A stretch of DNA of 64,000 nt from CAG-273 sp963929915. GTDB lineage: Bacteria > Bacillota > Clostridia > TANB77 > CAG-508. Positions within the stretch are counted from its first letter, which is position 1. Each line of letters begins with the position of its first letter. The stretch spans positions 62,001-126,000 of the forward strand of contig CAWVJY010000008.1 in NCBI GenBank assembly GCA_963929915.1, read 5' to 3'. The notes under the pieces were generated by a model. That model searched no databases and was not told the DNA's origin. It worked only from the letters and a program-made list of their open reading frames with translations. The position numbers were made by a program, and so were the translations under genes. Of the stretch, positions 15,413-25,657 are shown piece by piece.

Positions 15413-16687
15413 TTACCACTTCTTTTTGCAATTACATAATTCTGAAATATATCCTGCTAAACAACAAGGTGCTAGAATTACTGCATATACTAAAACATAT
15501 ACAATAAATGCTAATATACTTCTTCTTTCTAATTTGCAATCAATTTCTTTTAGCATATTCTTTCTTCTAATTTCAATCACTAAACAAAGTAGTAAGCCTA
15601 AAGGAATGACTAGTAAAGATATCCAGCTAATTAATAATGGATTTCCTAATGCTAATAAAATTAGTCCAAGTGGTACAAAAATGAGAAGTGCAAGATCGAT
15701 AAATGGGAAGAATAAATCTAAAAACATTAAAAATTTAGATTTTAAATTTAATTTTTTGGCTCGAAATACTTTTACATTTTTAAATGCTTCTATCATCCCT
15801 CTTGCCCATCTTTTTCTTTGTTTTCCTAGGTCTTTTAGTTTTTCTGGAACTTCTGTATATGCAATTGCATTTTTGGCAAAATTGGTTTCATACCCTTTTG
15901 CTAATAATTGCCAAGTTAAAACAATATCTTCTCCTACACAGTTTTTCCAACCACCAATTTCTTTTAATAATTTGGTTTTATAGGCACTAAAAGCTCCTTG
16001 TGCAACTAGTGTTGAGTTGTAATTTCCTTGAACTAATTTTACACCAAATATTCCTAAAGTATAGTCCCATTCTTGTAACTTTGTAATAAAGCTCTTTTTT
16101 GCATTTTTCACAAATAGACATCCTGCTACAGCTGCCGTTTTTTCATTCGAGTTCATTAATTGTTTCATAATGTTTCTGACTGCTAAAGGATGTAAAGTAG
16201 TATCGCCATCAATTGTAATTGTATACTTAGTAGTTACTTCTTGTAGCCCCTTATTTAAGGCTTCTGCTTTTCCTTTATGCTCTACTTCTATAATAGTTGT
16301 GTTAGGACCCAAGTCCATGGATTGTAGTAATTCTAGTGTTCCATCTGTTGAACCATCATCTATGATTTTCACGCAAATTTTTCCACAATATTTTTGCTTT
16401 TGAATAGATTCTAATGTCTCTTTTATTGATTCTTTTGCATTATAGACTGGTATTAAAATGGTAACATCTTCTTCTTTTTTTGGACATGTTTTTTTGTCTT
16501 TTTTCTCAAACAGTAAGCTAATAAGGTTAAAAACATAATTAAAACCTGGTACAATAGCAATAAAAGTTACAAGATAAATTGCTAAAAAATAGCCAAAATA
16601 GCAAGCGATATCATTTATCCAATTAATGTTAATACAAATTGAAATTATAAGACATAATAATGAAATCATTATTGTTATTAAAAACAT
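15413..16687 (-). CDS. Family-2 glycosyltransferase, PgaC/IcaA-like
   Basis: 424 residues from ATG 16687 (GAGGTGAG before it; the GTG at 16696 lies inside that site). Two N-terminal membrane segments, a GT-A domain with VTILIPVYNAKESI, IDDGSTDG, the DxD motif in TIDGDTTL, GEDIVLTW and QRKRWARG (Q-x-x-R-W, processive enzymes), then three C-terminal membrane segments. This is the layout of N-acetylglucosaminyl and hyaluronan synthases, which polymerise and export a chain. The divergent deacetylase at 16785 supports poly-N-acetylglucosamine or a similar exopolysaccharide. Confidence 0.85.
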   Translation of the reverse strand: MFLITIMISLLCLIISICININWINDIACYFGYFLAIYLVTFIAIVPGFNYVFNLISLLFEKKDKKTCPKKEEDVTILIPVYNAKESIKETLESIQKQKYCGKICVKIIDDGSTDGTLELLQSMDLGPNTTIIEVEHKGKAEALNKGLQEVTTKYTITIDGDTTLHPLAVRNIMKQLMNSNEKTAAVAGCLFVKNAKKSFITKLQEWDYTLGIFGVKLVQGNYNSTLVAQGAFSAYKTKLLKEIGGWKNCVGEDIVLTWQLLAKGYETNFAKNAIAYTEVPEKLKDLGKQRKRWARGMIEAFKNVKVFRAKKLNLKSKFLMFLDLFFPFIDLALLIFVPLGLILLALGNPLLISWISLLVIPLGLLLCLVIEIRRKNMLKEIDCKLERRSILAFIVYVLVYAVILAPCCLAGYISELCNCKKKW

Positions 16688-16784
16688 TTTTCTCACCTCA
16701 CTGTATCTTATGAGGAGTGTCGAAAAATGGTGATAAGTATCAAAATATGTCTAAAATGAATATCATATAGAGAGGTGAATTTGT

Positions 16785-17576
16785 GTGAAGAAAAAAAAGT
16801 TAATCATCATTTTTTGTTTATTAGTGATAGTAGTTTTTTCCATATGTACTTTTCAATATTATCAATATAAACAAAGACCTAATGTTGTCATTCCAATATT
16901 ACTTTATCATAATTTTGTAACTACAGTGCCAGAAACAGACCCAGACAATTTCCAATATATTAATACTCCAAAAAGCTTTGAGGAAAATATTCAGGCTCTA
17001 TTAAATCATGGATATACATTTTTATCCATGAAAGAATTAGATGAAGCAAATAGAGGCATTAGTAAGCTTCCAGATAAGCCAATTCTTATTACTTTTGATG
17101 ATGGCTATTACAGTAATTATGAATATATCTACCCTATTTTGAAAAAGTATCATATAAAAGCTTCTATTTTTATTGTAACTGATAAGATTGGAAAAGAAAT
17201 AGATGAAATAAAATATTTAGGATGGGAAGAATGTTTAGAAATGCAAAACAGTGGATTAGTAGAAATAGGTAGTCATAGCACTAAACATGTTTTTTATAAC
17301 AAACTCCCTGTTCGAGAAATTCGTGATGATGTCACAAAGTCCTATGAAATAATAGAAGAACATTTAGGAAAACAAGCTTTAAAGGTGTTTGCTTATCCTT
17401 ATGGTGCTTATACAAATGAAACTGTAAGAGCTTTAAAAAATAATGGAATTGATTTTCAGATATATGATATTGGAATTAATAATTTTAAAGATTTCAATAC
17501 CAATTATATTAAAAGAATTAATATTCCTTGTGAAATGACAGGAAAAGAAATTATACAGGAAATAGAAAATTTTTGA
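16785..17576 (+). CDS. Membrane-anchored polysaccharide deacetylase
   Basis: 263 residues, GTG start with AGAGGTGA 6 bases before. A single N-terminal membrane anchor (LIIIFCLLVIVVFSICTF), then a NodB-type domain with ITFDDGYYSNYEY (catalytic Asp and metal Asp), EIGSHSTKH (metal His pair) and FAYPYGAYTNE. IcaB/PgaB-type enzymes remove acetyl groups from part of the extracellular glucosamine polymer. It diverges from the synthase gene across an 97-bp shared promoter region, implying joint control. A repeat element lies after its end. Confidence 0.88.
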   Translation: MKKKKLIIIFCLLVIVVFSICTFQYYQYKQRPNVVIPILLYHNFVTTVPETDPDNFQYINTPKSFEENIQALLNHGYTFLSMKELDEANRGISKLPDKPILITFDDGYYSNYEYIYPILKKYHIKASIFIVTDKIGKEIDEIKYLGWEECLEMQNSGLVEIGSHSTKHVFYNKLPVREIRDDVTKSYEIIEEHLGKQALKVFAYPYGAYTNETVRALKNNGIDFQIYDIGINNFKDFNTNYIKRINIPCEMTGKEIIQEIENF

Positions 17577-17724
17577 AAAAGTAACAAAAAGTTTAAGAAT
17601 TGAAAAAGGAAGTGCGCAAAATTGGACTAAATTTATTTTATTAAGAGAAGTAGCTTTGCCATTTGTAGCATTTTGATTTGCTAATATGCACAGCCAAAGG
17701 AAATTTAATCTCATTGTATAGAAA

Positions 17725-17866
17725 AAGTGTTAGAATTGTCTTTTTCAATTTTTAAAACCTTTCCCCTTTTGGACAGCTGTAACTCGGCATTAAAGCCTCG
17801 AACAGCTGTCACAATGGTCGCCCACGCAAGGCCTTAAAAATTTCAAAAGACAATTCTAACACTTTT
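17725..17866 (-). repeat. Palindromic repeat family 1, copy A
   Basis: About 142 bp, inverted relative to copies B (25496) and C (42868). The ends are complementary (AGTGTTAGAATTGTC with GACAATTCTAACACT); the interior holds CAGCTGT hairpins. It sits between convergent 3' ends. A spare arm (ACAATTCTAACACTTT) is repeated at about 17876-17891. The rest of 17577-17929 has no gene. Confidence 0.85.
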
Positions 17867-17929
17867 AACACAAAAACAATTCTAACACTTTCAACACTTT
17901 GTATTAATTTTTTTAATGTGCTATTTATT

Positions 17930-19162
17930 CTACCAAGTTAATTTTTTATATTTTCTTTTGTAATTAAAATCTTTTGCTATTAAATATAATCTTCTTTTGA
18001 TGGAAGTATCTTTTTTATATTTTAAAGGATTTACGATTTTTCCTTGTTTCATTAATCTTAATATTTCTTCTTTTAAAGGTTTACTTGTTACATATTTTTT
18101 GATAACACTTTTTGGAACAAAACTTAGTACCATCTTGTCCTTCATTAAAACACATGGTTTTTCTTTATGATAAATTAAATCATCAATTAAGTATTGTACT
18201 AAATTATGGCCACAAGCAGCTAAATAATAACTGCACCTAGCTTGTCTAGGATTAATTTCTAATACTTTATAGGTTTTGGTTCTACTATCATATTTTAAGT
18301 CAAATTCTGCAAATCCTTGGTAGCCAATTCTTTCCATAAAAGCTTTTAAGGGCTTTACAATTTCTTCTTGGTGGTTTCCATGTTCGTCAAAACCATTCAC
18401 TAATAAAGTGCAGTTGCCTATTCCACCTGGATTTCTTTCTTGTAATCCTATTTGTGCAAAAGTAATTAGTTGTACTTTTTTCTCTTTACTACAATAAAAT
18501 ACACAGTCATAAAGAGCACAATCATCTCCAGGAATAAACTCTTGTATAACTAAATTACTATGGTACCCAGAGGCTTCTATTTTGTCTATTACATTTTGTA
18601 ATTCTTCTCTAGAAAATACCTTAAATACTTTATACATTCCTTCAAATTTATGTTGATGATATTCTATATTATTTCCTGGTTTTACAATTAAAGGATATTG
18701 CAACTGCTTTATTTTTTCTTCGTCTATTGCTTCTTGCACACCACATGGATAATTATAGGTTTTTGGAATATCTAGTTCACTATTTTCAAAAGTTTGATAA
18801 AAAACATCTTTTACTAGTAAATGATTTAAAATATCAAGGCTTGGATAATTATGCACATACTTAGGACTTAGTTTTTCTTTGTTTTCAATAATTAATCGAA
18901 CTAATTCATCACTAGTTCCAATTAATATAATTTTTTCTACCTCTTTATTTTTTGCATAATCATTTAAAGTAGTAACAAAAGTTTCCGCACTTTCAAAGTT
19001 TTCTACTTCTTTAAAATTAACAATCTTACTATAAGAAACAACCCCTACTGCTTTCTTGGCAATAACATCTACCTTTTTGTGATAAATTTCATGGTAACAT
19101 CTTGCCATATAATAAGCATTAAAATCACTTCCTAAAATTAGTACATCAAAATTTGGTTCCAT
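17930..19162 (-). CDS. ATP-grasp ligase, D-aspartate ligase-like
   Basis: 410 residues from ATG 19162 (AGAGGAAAAAG before it), which aligns with the start of the paralogue at 62524; an in-frame ATG 13 codons upstream would add a Lys/Arg-rich leader. Features of the D-aspartate ligase family: VLILGSDFNAYYMARCYHEI, SYSKIVNF, LIVKPG, QEFIPGDDCALYDC, IGYQGFAEFDLKYDSRT and VLEINPRQARCSYYL, the last two supplying ATP-grasp Mg-binding residues. In Enterococcus the enzyme adds D-Asp to the lysine of the peptidoglycan precursor. The racemase-like gene upstream (100-bp gap, same strand) could provide the D-amino acid. The substrate here is inferred. Confidence 0.75.
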   Translation of the reverse strand: MEPNFDVLILGSDFNAYYMARCYHEIYHKKVDVIAKKAVGVVSYSKIVNFKEVENFESAETFVTTLNDYAKNKEVEKIILIGTSDELVRLIIENKEKLSPKYVHNYPSLDILNHLLVKDVFYQTFENSELDIPKTYNYPCGVQEAIDEEKIKQLQYPLIVKPGNNIEYHQHKFEGMYKVFKVFSREELQNVIDKIEASGYHSNLVIQEFIPGDDCALYDCVFYCSKEKKVQLITFAQIGLQERNPGGIGNCTLLVNGFDEHGNHQEEIVKPLKAFMERIGYQGFAEFDLKYDSRTKTYKVLEINPRQARCSYYLAACGHNLVQYLIDDLIYHKEKPCVLMKDKMVLSFVPKSVIKKYVTSKPLKEEILRLMKQGKIVNPLKYKKDTSIKRRLYLIAKDFNYKRKYKKLTW

Positions 19163-19262
19163 CTTTTTCCTCTTTCTTCTTTTTTTGTTTGATTTTTGCA
19201 TTTTAAAAATATTGTTTATCTTACACTTGTACTACTTTCTATTTTTAACTTTTCTCTATTTT

Positions 19263-20462
19263 TTATTTACGTTCATCAATTTCAACAATTTCTCCATTTT
19301 TTACTAATACTCTTGGTATCCAGTCGTTAAACATACAAGATCCTTCATACACACTTGTTCCAATATATTTTACTACTTCTTGCATTGGAAGACCTTCTCC
19401 AATTAAAGTAACGGTATCTTTTTCATGAACTGTCTCATCTACCTTAGCAATTATCATTCCCATATTTACTTCCCCAATTAAAGAATATCTTTTTCCATTT
19501 ATTAAAATTGGTCTTCCTCTATTTTTTCTAGAAAATCCATCTGCATATCCAATAGGAATAATTGCCACATACATATCTTCTTGTGCTTCATAAACTCTTC
19601 CATAACCCACAAAACTGCCTTTTTTTATTTTCTTTACTTGCATTACTTCACTATATAAAGAAAATGCTGTTTTCAAATCAATATCAATATCTGTTGTGGT
19701 AGGACTAATGTGATGTTTTTTATGGTAATATGCTCTTTTCCACTTTCTTAATGTATTCCAAAAATCTTTCGGTAATGGCTTTGGAGTTGTGTTATAACCA
19801 TATAAAATAATTCCTAAACGAATTCCGTTAGCAAAAGGAATTTTATCATGATTTAATAAAGTTTGGCTTCTTCCCAAATGTACAATTGGAATTTGTGTTA
19901 AATCAATTTCAGAGGTAAGTTCTTGGAAGCTATTCATTTGGTTATCCCAAGAAACATCATAAATACCATCAGTAGCAAAATGGGTAAAAATACCTTCCAA
20001 AAGAACATTTGGCTTTTTTCTTAATTCATCTACTACTAATTTTATCTCATCTTTATTATTCAAACCTAATCTACATAAGCCACTGTCAATTTTAAGATGC
20101 ACTTTTAAAGGTTTTTGAATCTCTTTTTGTATAAGTTGCTTAAAATATTCCATGCTGTGAACGGTAATGGTAATGTTATTGGCAATACAAACATCTAAAA
20201 ATTCCATATCTATTGGTTCTAAACACAAAATAGGAATGGTAACACCATCTTTTCGTAAACTCATTGCCTCTTCTAAAGAGGCAACTGCAAAATAATTAAT
20301 GCCACATTCTACTAAATATTTAGCTATTTTATCACTATGGCCATAGGCATTTCCTTTTACTACTCCAAAATAGTATTGATATTCTGGATATTTTTGAATA
20401 ATCTCCTTTACATTATGTTGTAAATGGTCTACATTTATCTCAATATAAGTATCTCTATACAT
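19263..20462 (-). CDS. Alanine racemase-like PLP enzyme
   Basis: 399 residues, fold-type III. The PLP lysine lies in FGVVKGNAYGH (usually V-V-K-A-N-A-Y-G-H), with LKIDSGLCRLGL, VHLGRSQTLL, FANGIRLGIILYG and the second-base Tyr region IPIGYADGFSR. The C-terminal C-M-D-Q motif is replaced by NMGMIIAKVD, so this is a divergent member. It may racemise alanine or another amino acid such as aspartate or serine. It lies directly upstream of the D-aspartate-ligase-like gene, suggesting both serve peptidoglycan side-chain synthesis. GAAGGGA precedes ATG 20462. Confidence 0.8.
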   Translation of the reverse strand: MYRDTYIEINVDHLQHNVKEIIQKYPEYQYYFGVVKGNAYGHSDKIAKYLVECGINYFAVASLEEAMSLRKDGVTIPILCLEPIDMEFLDVCIANNITITVHSMEYFKQLIQKEIQKPLKVHLKIDSGLCRLGLNNKDEIKLVVDELRKKPNVLLEGIFTHFATDGIYDVSWDNQMNSFQELTSEIDLTQIPIVHLGRSQTLLNHDKIPFANGIRLGIILYGYNTTPKPLPKDFWNTLRKWKRAYYHKKHHISPTTTDIDIDLKTAFSLYSEVMQVKKIKKGSFVGYGRVYEAQEDMYVAIIPIGYADGFSRKNRGRPILINGKRYSLIGEVNMGMIIAKVDETVHEKDTVTLIGEGLPMQEVVKYIGTSVYEGSCMFNDWIPRVLVKNGEIVEIDERK

Positions 20463-20536
20463 ATTTTTCCCTTCTTTGCTTACTTATTTTATATTATTAT
20501 ATTTTGTTTTTCAGATTATATCACAATTAATTAATT

Positions 20537-20600
20537 CAGCCAAGAGGGACGTTCCTTTTTGGCTGAAAATTTACCAAAAAGGAACGTCCCCAATGGTTGA
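20537..20600. repeat. GGGACGTTCC palindromic repeat, copy 1
   Basis: A module CAGCCAAGAGGGACGTTCC...TTGGCTG is followed by AAAAAGGAACGTCCCCAATG. The two pair over 17 bp (20546-20562 with 20574-20590). Same modules, opposite order, at 47575-47640. Confidence 0.75.
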
Positions 20601-20610
20601 AACAGAAAAT

Positions 20611-20638
20611 CGACCAAAAGGGTTTTTCCCTTTGGCCG
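20611..20638 (-). terminator. Terminator-like hairpin after HU
   Basis: CGACCAAAAGGG / CCCTTTGGCCG with a 5-base loop, 42 bases past the HU stop; on the minus strand it is followed by ATTTTC. Confidence 0.6.
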
Positions 20639-20680
20639 ATTTTAAAATATGAATTCATATAATTTATATAAATTACCATC

Positions 20681-20959
20681 TTATTTTTTGTTTACTAAAT
20701 CTTTTAATGCTTTTCCAGCTTTGAAAACAGGTGCTTTAGAAGCAGGAATTTTGATTTCTTCTTTAGTTTGTGGGTTTCTTCCTTTTCTAGCAGCTCTTTT
20801 TCTTACTTCAAAAGATCCAAATCCAACTAATTGAACTTTATCTCCTTTTACTAATGCGTCTGTTACAACACTAACAAATGCGTTTAATGCTACTTCTGCA
20901 TCTTTTTTTGTTTCTCCTGTTTTTGCTGCCATAGCTGCGATTAATTCTGATTTGTTCAT
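20681..20959 (-). CDS. hup: DNA-binding protein HU
   Basis: 92 residues, the normal length. N-terminal MNKSELIAAMAAKTGETKKD, the conserved VQLVGFGSFEVRKRAARKGR and the arm NPQTKEEIKIPASKAPVFKAG identify the HU/IHF family. It is a dimeric histone-like protein that bends DNA. An AGGAGGTAATGTT site precedes ATG. It is expected to be a strongly expressed single gene, and a terminator-like hairpin follows. Confidence 0.97.
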   Translation of the reverse strand: MNKSELIAAMAAKTGETKKDAEVALNAFVSVVTDALVKGDKVQLVGFGSFEVRKRAARKGRNPQTKEEIKIPASKAPVFKAGKALKDLVNKK

Positions 20960-21139
20960 TTAACATTACCTCCTATAAGATTTTTAAATGTTGTAGATTG
21001 CTAATAATATCTACTATTATCATTATTCGTCATTCTTTTTCAAAATCCTTCTTTTTTTTATTTATTTTTTTAGCTAGGTCACGCTTTTTATAAGGGTTTG
21101 CGTTGCTTTGTTTTCTGTAAGTGTTGATTTTACTGGGTT

Positions 21140-22784
21140 TCACGCTTTTCTATAGAGCCTTGCTCTTTTTAAAAAAATATAAATTTTTTCTCCATAGGGA
21201 AGCCTAAAAATCTCCTCTTTTGAAAAAACATGTAGTAAAATTACACTAATAATATAAACTATTACTGCTAACATTAAGGTCAAAATTGTGGTTATTCTAT
21301 TTCCCAATGTGCCAATAGTAAATTGATAAAATGTGTAAGAAACAATTCCCATCATAATAGTTGCTAGAACTGGTTTTACTATTAATTTCTTCTTATCAAA
21401 CTGTAAATGGATATTTTCCCTTAAAATTTTAAATTCTATAGTAAATGCAATGATGTGACAAACCACGGTAGAAAAAGCGGCTCCTGCAGTCCCTCCGTAA
21501 GAAAAATACTTCTGGATTAATTGGAAGTAAAAAACAGTTTAATAAAAACTTTACAATTACTCCAATTAATAGAGCTATCCCCGGTACTATAATTTTTCCC
21601 AATCCATGTAATGCCCCACTTATTGTTTGCTCTAATACAATAAAAATAATACCTAAGCAACTAATTTGATAAATAAAACTCCCAGAAGTTGCATTCGGAA
21701 ATAAAAGCATTAATATTGGTTTTGCAAATAATATCATTCCTATCATACAAGGAAGTCCAATTAGGATTGTAATTAATAAAGAAAAAGAAATTTTCTTTTT
21801 GACTGTTTCTAAATCTCCCATCGCTTTAGCAGTAGAAATTGCCGGAAGCAGAGCTGTTGCAAATGCCATATTCATAGACATTGGTAATGTAACTAAAGTA
21901 TCTACTTTTCCTGTTAAAATTCCATATTGAATTTTAGCTTGTTCTTCTGATAAAAAATTCTTTAATCCTCTTACAACTGTAATAGAATCAATATTTTTAT
22001 TAATGGTTCCCAAAATACTACTAAGAGACATTGGAATAGAAACAGATAATATTTTTTGAATAGTTTTACGTATTCTAGTTGGTCTATAATTTACACTAGT
22101 TTTTATCTCCCAAGCAATTTCTTGTTTCATACTTTTATAGTATCGATATAAATAAAAGAAACAAAGAATGGTAGCCAAAGTAGTAGAAAGGTTAGCTCCT
22201 GCTGCCATAATAGTAGTATCTACTCCGGTTGTCATAGCAATGCTTTCTACTAATATAACAGACATTACAGTTTTGAAAAATTGTTCTAATGTCTGTGCAT
22301 GAGCAGTTACTTTTAAATGCTCCCTTCCATTAAAATAACCTTTAATTACACAACTAATTGCTACTAAAAATACAGAAGGTGAAAGTGCTACTAATGTTAA
22401 TTCTGCTTCTGGTATTTGCAAAAAAGAGTTTGCAATATAGTGAGCACCAAAAAATAAAATACTACTACTTAAAAATCCAATGCTACCAAAAGTAATAAAT
22501 GCAATTTTAAAAATGCGATGAGCTCCTTTATGATCTCCTATAGCAACACGTTCAGAAACTAATTTTGCAACAGCTCCTGGTACCCCTACGGAAGAAATAG
22601 TTAAAAATAAGGCATAAATTTGAAAACCACTACTGTAAATAGCATTTCCTTTGTCCCCAAATCCTTCCCTATTTGTTAAATATAGTTTGTAAATTAATCC
22701 CAAAAGTTTATTACATATTTGAGAAATCATTAATATAATAACACTTTGTACAAAAGTTTCTTTTCTTAATTTTCGCTTTTTCAT
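21140..22784 (-). pseudogene. SpoVB/MurJ-type lipid flippase, frameshifted
   Basis: From ATG 22784 the frame encodes about 430 residues with many membrane helices and MOP-superfamily features (SQICNKLLGLIYKLYL, GVPGAVAKLVSERVA, FNGREHLKVTAHA), then shifts near 21502-21506. Removing one base from the A5 run there gives NPEVFSYGGTAGAAFSTVVC and joins the second frame (21140-21466) for a total of about 547 residues, normal for SpoVB-like polysaccharide/lipid II flippases. The family moves undecaprenyl-linked precursors across the membrane. The nearby ligase and racemase fit a cell-wall role. The shift may be real or a homopolymer error. Confidence 0.85.
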
Positions 22785-22918
22785 TTTTTACCTTTCTTAT
22801 ATTCTTAAGATGTATTACAATCTACTAAACCTACTATTTATCATTTTTAAATTTTCTATTATTCAAACTTCTTGTTAATACATACTATGAAATTTATTAT
22901 TTTATTACAAAATTTTGA

Positions 22919-23020
22919 ATGTCAATGGGGACGGAGATTTTTGACAACTTTAAATGAAGAGTTTCAAAGAATAAATAATTTCTGAAAAAATTGTCAAAAA
23001 TCTCCGTCCCCATTGACATT
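22919..23020. repeat. Perfect 30-bp inverted repeat (MITE-like)
   Basis: Arms 22919-22948 and 22991-23020 are exact complements (30 bp) around a 42-base AT-rich centre. It lies between divergent genes, so it is not simply a shared terminator. Its GGGGACG core resembles the GGGACGTTCC repeats. It is the main content of the 22785-23096 gap. Confidence 0.85.
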
Positions 23021-23096
23021 TTTTATAGTTTTTTTCGCAAAAAGTCTTGTATTTTTCGTCATTTTATAAGATAATAGATATGTATAGATTTATGAA

Positions 23097-25472
23097 ATGA
23101 AAGTGGTGAATTTTTTGAAACTAATTGATAAGTTTTTAAAATTCTTAAAGACAGATAGAAATACTTTCGTAACTTATATTTTAACATTAATATCTGCCTA
23201 TATTTTAATAGATAGAATTGTAGAATTATTATTCATTATATTTACAGGTGTTGCTTATTCTTATTGGGGACCTATTGAATATACTTTAGCATTTGCTTGT
23301 CTTGCTTTTGCCTTTTTCTTCTCTGGCTCTTCCAAATTTGCACCATCTGATGTAGCAAAATATAGAATCTTCCATGCATTTTTTGTAAGTTTTTATATTT
23401 TAATTGTATGTGCAGTGGTACAATGGTTAAACCAAGCAGTTTGGTTAGGTCTTCTATCTTTACCAAATTATCCAGAACTTGCTACAGAGTTTTACTATTT
23501 ATTTAAACCAGCATTTACTGCAATAGCTATTTACATTCCACTTGTTACATTCTATAAAGTACTTAAATGGTTATTATTTACTGTACATGATACAAAAGAT
23601 ATTCGTGATTCCATCTTTGATTATGGTGGTATTAGCTTATCTTCCGATAAAGAAGCTCATGGTGTTTACACTTGTGAGGTAAAAGTGTGTGTAGATACAG
23701 AAAGTGGAGAAGATATTTGTATTCCTGAAAGTAAGCGTTTTGAGTCTTTCTTAATTGTAGGTGTATCTGGTTCTGGAAAGACCATGATGGTATATGAACC
23801 AATGCTTGCAAGAGATATTGAAAGAAAATCTTTCTTTAAAGAAGTATCCAAAGAAATGGGATTTACTGCATTAAAAACAGGTCTTGCTAGTTTAAATTGC
23901 CCTTATGATAATGACTATATTAATGAACATTTTTCACTAGATATGTTAATACCAAACCCAGATAAAATAGATACTTATAAAAATTACATGAAAAAAATGA
24001 TTATTAGTAGTTCTGGTGATAAAATTACTTATCGTAATATGGGTATTACCTATGTTTCTGATGAACATGAATCAATAGAAAGAGTAGCTAAGGTAGCATC
24101 TAATTTCCACATACCAGTAAATATTATAGACCCAAACAATACTACCTCTCCTGGTATTAACCCATTTGTTTACCAAGACCCTATTAAAACAGGTGTGGCT
24201 ATTTCTTCTGTATTAAAAGGTTTGTTTGTTCGTAGTAGACCAGACTTAGAAATGGCTTACAGAGAAAATGAGGCTATACAAATTATAGAAAACATATCTA
24301 TTTTATTAAAAGAGATGTATCCACTAGAAAATGAAGGACTACTTCCAAACTTAGAAGATATGCTAAATATGTTTACTGATTTTGACTTAGTTGTGGATAT
24401 GGTAGAAAAAATGAAGCAAATTCCTGAGCTTGCAGAAAAATATCGTATTTTAATTCGTTATTTTGAAAAGAGCTTTTACCCAGATTCTCAGAATTTGCTA
24501 AATACGAAACGTTCTGTTACGGTAGCAGCTTCTGAGTTAGATAATTTACTACGTTATCCTGGTGTAAAAAATATACTATGTAATCGTACCAATAACTTAG
24601 ATTTTGATAAAGTATTAGCAGAAGGTCAGGTAACACTATTATGTACACGTAGAGGAGATTTGGGAGAAACAGCACATAAAGCATTTGGATTATTTTTCTT
24701 ACTTTTAATGCAACAATCTATTCTTTCTAGACCTGGAAATGATAGTAATCGTATTCCTCATTTCTTATATATAGATGACTTTCCAACTTATATTTGTAAA
24801 GCAACAGAACCAATTTATACTTTATATCGTAAATATAAAGTTGCAACTGTATTAGATTCTCAAAACTTAACTCAATTGAAAGGCGATCTAAATACAGATG
24901 CTAGAGGAGATTATTACAAAGATTTAATTTTATCTAATACTGTTAATAAATTTATCTTTGGTAATGCTCTTCCAGAAGATGTTAAATGGTGGGAAACAGC
25001 AATGCAAGATAAAAGAGAATGGAGCTTCCAAAATACATATAATACAGACAAAACAGAATATGATCCTAAAAAGGGTAATATTAAATTTGAGTGGAAACCT
25101 AATTATGCTGCTGGTAAAATTATGTCATTAAAATCAAAACAGGTTATTTACAAAGTAAAAGATTTAAAAGGAAAGAGTATTGTAAATAAGGGTAAAGTAG
25201 ATTTTATGGAATCAAAATATAAAGAAGTACAAAAAACAAAAAAATACGATTTTGCTAAGTTTGATACTGGACTTTCTAGTGCAGAATCTATGGCTCAAAA
25301 GTTATTAAAGAAAAATAGAGGTGATTTTGCAGCTGCAACTGCTGCTAACGATAATTATGATACTAGCCACGAAGTAGACCCTATTCAAACAGATACCTCA
25401 GATTCTAAATTCTTATTTGATAATGAAAATGCTATTGTAGTTAATTTCAAAAAGAATAAGAAAGATGAATAA
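23097..25472 (+). CDS. VirD4/TraG-like P-loop ATPase with membrane anchor
   Basis: 791 residues. Four hydrophobic segments in the first 165 residues, then an ATPase domain with Walker A GVSGSGKTMMVYEP (about 222-235), HFLYIDDFPTYI (Walker B, about 555) and VATVLDSQNLTQL (the T4CP/HerA-like Q-motif region). This is the architecture of type IV coupling proteins, which pump DNA or protein substrates into a secretion channel. No relaxase or mating-pair genes are adjacent; the only transfer-like partner is the replication-relaxation protein at 31652. The start may be ATG 23097 or the TTG about 6 codons later after GTGGTG. Confidence 0.75.
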   Translation: MKVVNFLKLIDKFLKFLKTDRNTFVTYILTLISAYILIDRIVELLFIIFTGVAYSYWGPIEYTLAFACLAFAFFFSGSSKFAPSDVAKYRIFHAFFVSFYILIVCAVVQWLNQAVWLGLLSLPNYPELATEFYYLFKPAFTAIAIYIPLVTFYKVLKWLLFTVHDTKDIRDSIFDYGGISLSSDKEAHGVYTCEVKVCVDTESGEDICIPESKRFESFLIVGVSGSGKTMMVYEPMLARDIERKSFFKEVSKEMGFTALKTGLASLNCPYDNDYINEHFSLDMLIPNPDKIDTYKNYMKKMIISSSGDKITYRNMGITYVSDEHESIERVAKVASNFHIPVNIIDPNNTTSPGINPFVYQDPIKTGVAISSVLKGLFVRSRPDLEMAYRENEAIQIIENISILLKEMYPLENEGLLPNLEDMLNMFTDFDLVVDMVEKMKQIPELAEKYRILIRYFEKSFYPDSQNLLNTKRSVTVAASELDNLLRYPGVKNILCNRTNNLDFDKVLAEGQVTLLCTRRGDLGETAHKAFGLFFLLLMQQSILSRPGNDSNRIPHFLYIDDFPTYICKATEPIYTLYRKYKVATVLDSQNLTQLKGDLNTDARGDYYKDLILSNTVNKFIFGNALPEDVKWWETAMQDKREWSFQNTYNTDKTEYDPKKGNIKFEWKPNYAAGKIMSLKSKQVIYKVKDLKGKSIVNKGKVDFMESKYKEVQKTKKYDFAKFDTGLSSAESMAQKLLKKNRGDFAAATAANDNYDTSHEVDPIQTDTSDSKFLFDNENAIVVNFKKNKKDE

Positions 25473-25495
25473 GAAAATTTAATATATTATAAATT

Positions 25496-25638
25496 AAAGT
25501 ATTAGAATTGTCTTTTGAGATTTTTAAAGCCTTGCGTGGGTGACCATTGCGACAGCTGTTCGAGGCATTTTGCCGAGTTACAGCTGTCCAAAAGGGGAAA
25601 GGTTCTAAAAATCGAAAAAGACAATTCTAATACTTTTT
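25496..25638 (+). repeat. Palindromic repeat family 1, copy B
   Basis: About 143 bp; the ends AGTATTAGAATTGTC and GACAATTCTAATACT are complementary, and the interior holds GACAGCTGTTCGAGGC / GCCGAGTTACAGCTGTC. It lies exactly between two convergent gene ends. Confidence 0.9.
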
Positions 25639-25657
25639 TCAATAAATTAGACTAATT

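Noticed and set aside
15426..15990. Antisense frames over the glycosyltransferase gene
   Set aside because: The glycosyltransferase has full family motifs; the antisense frames show none and lack ribosome sites.
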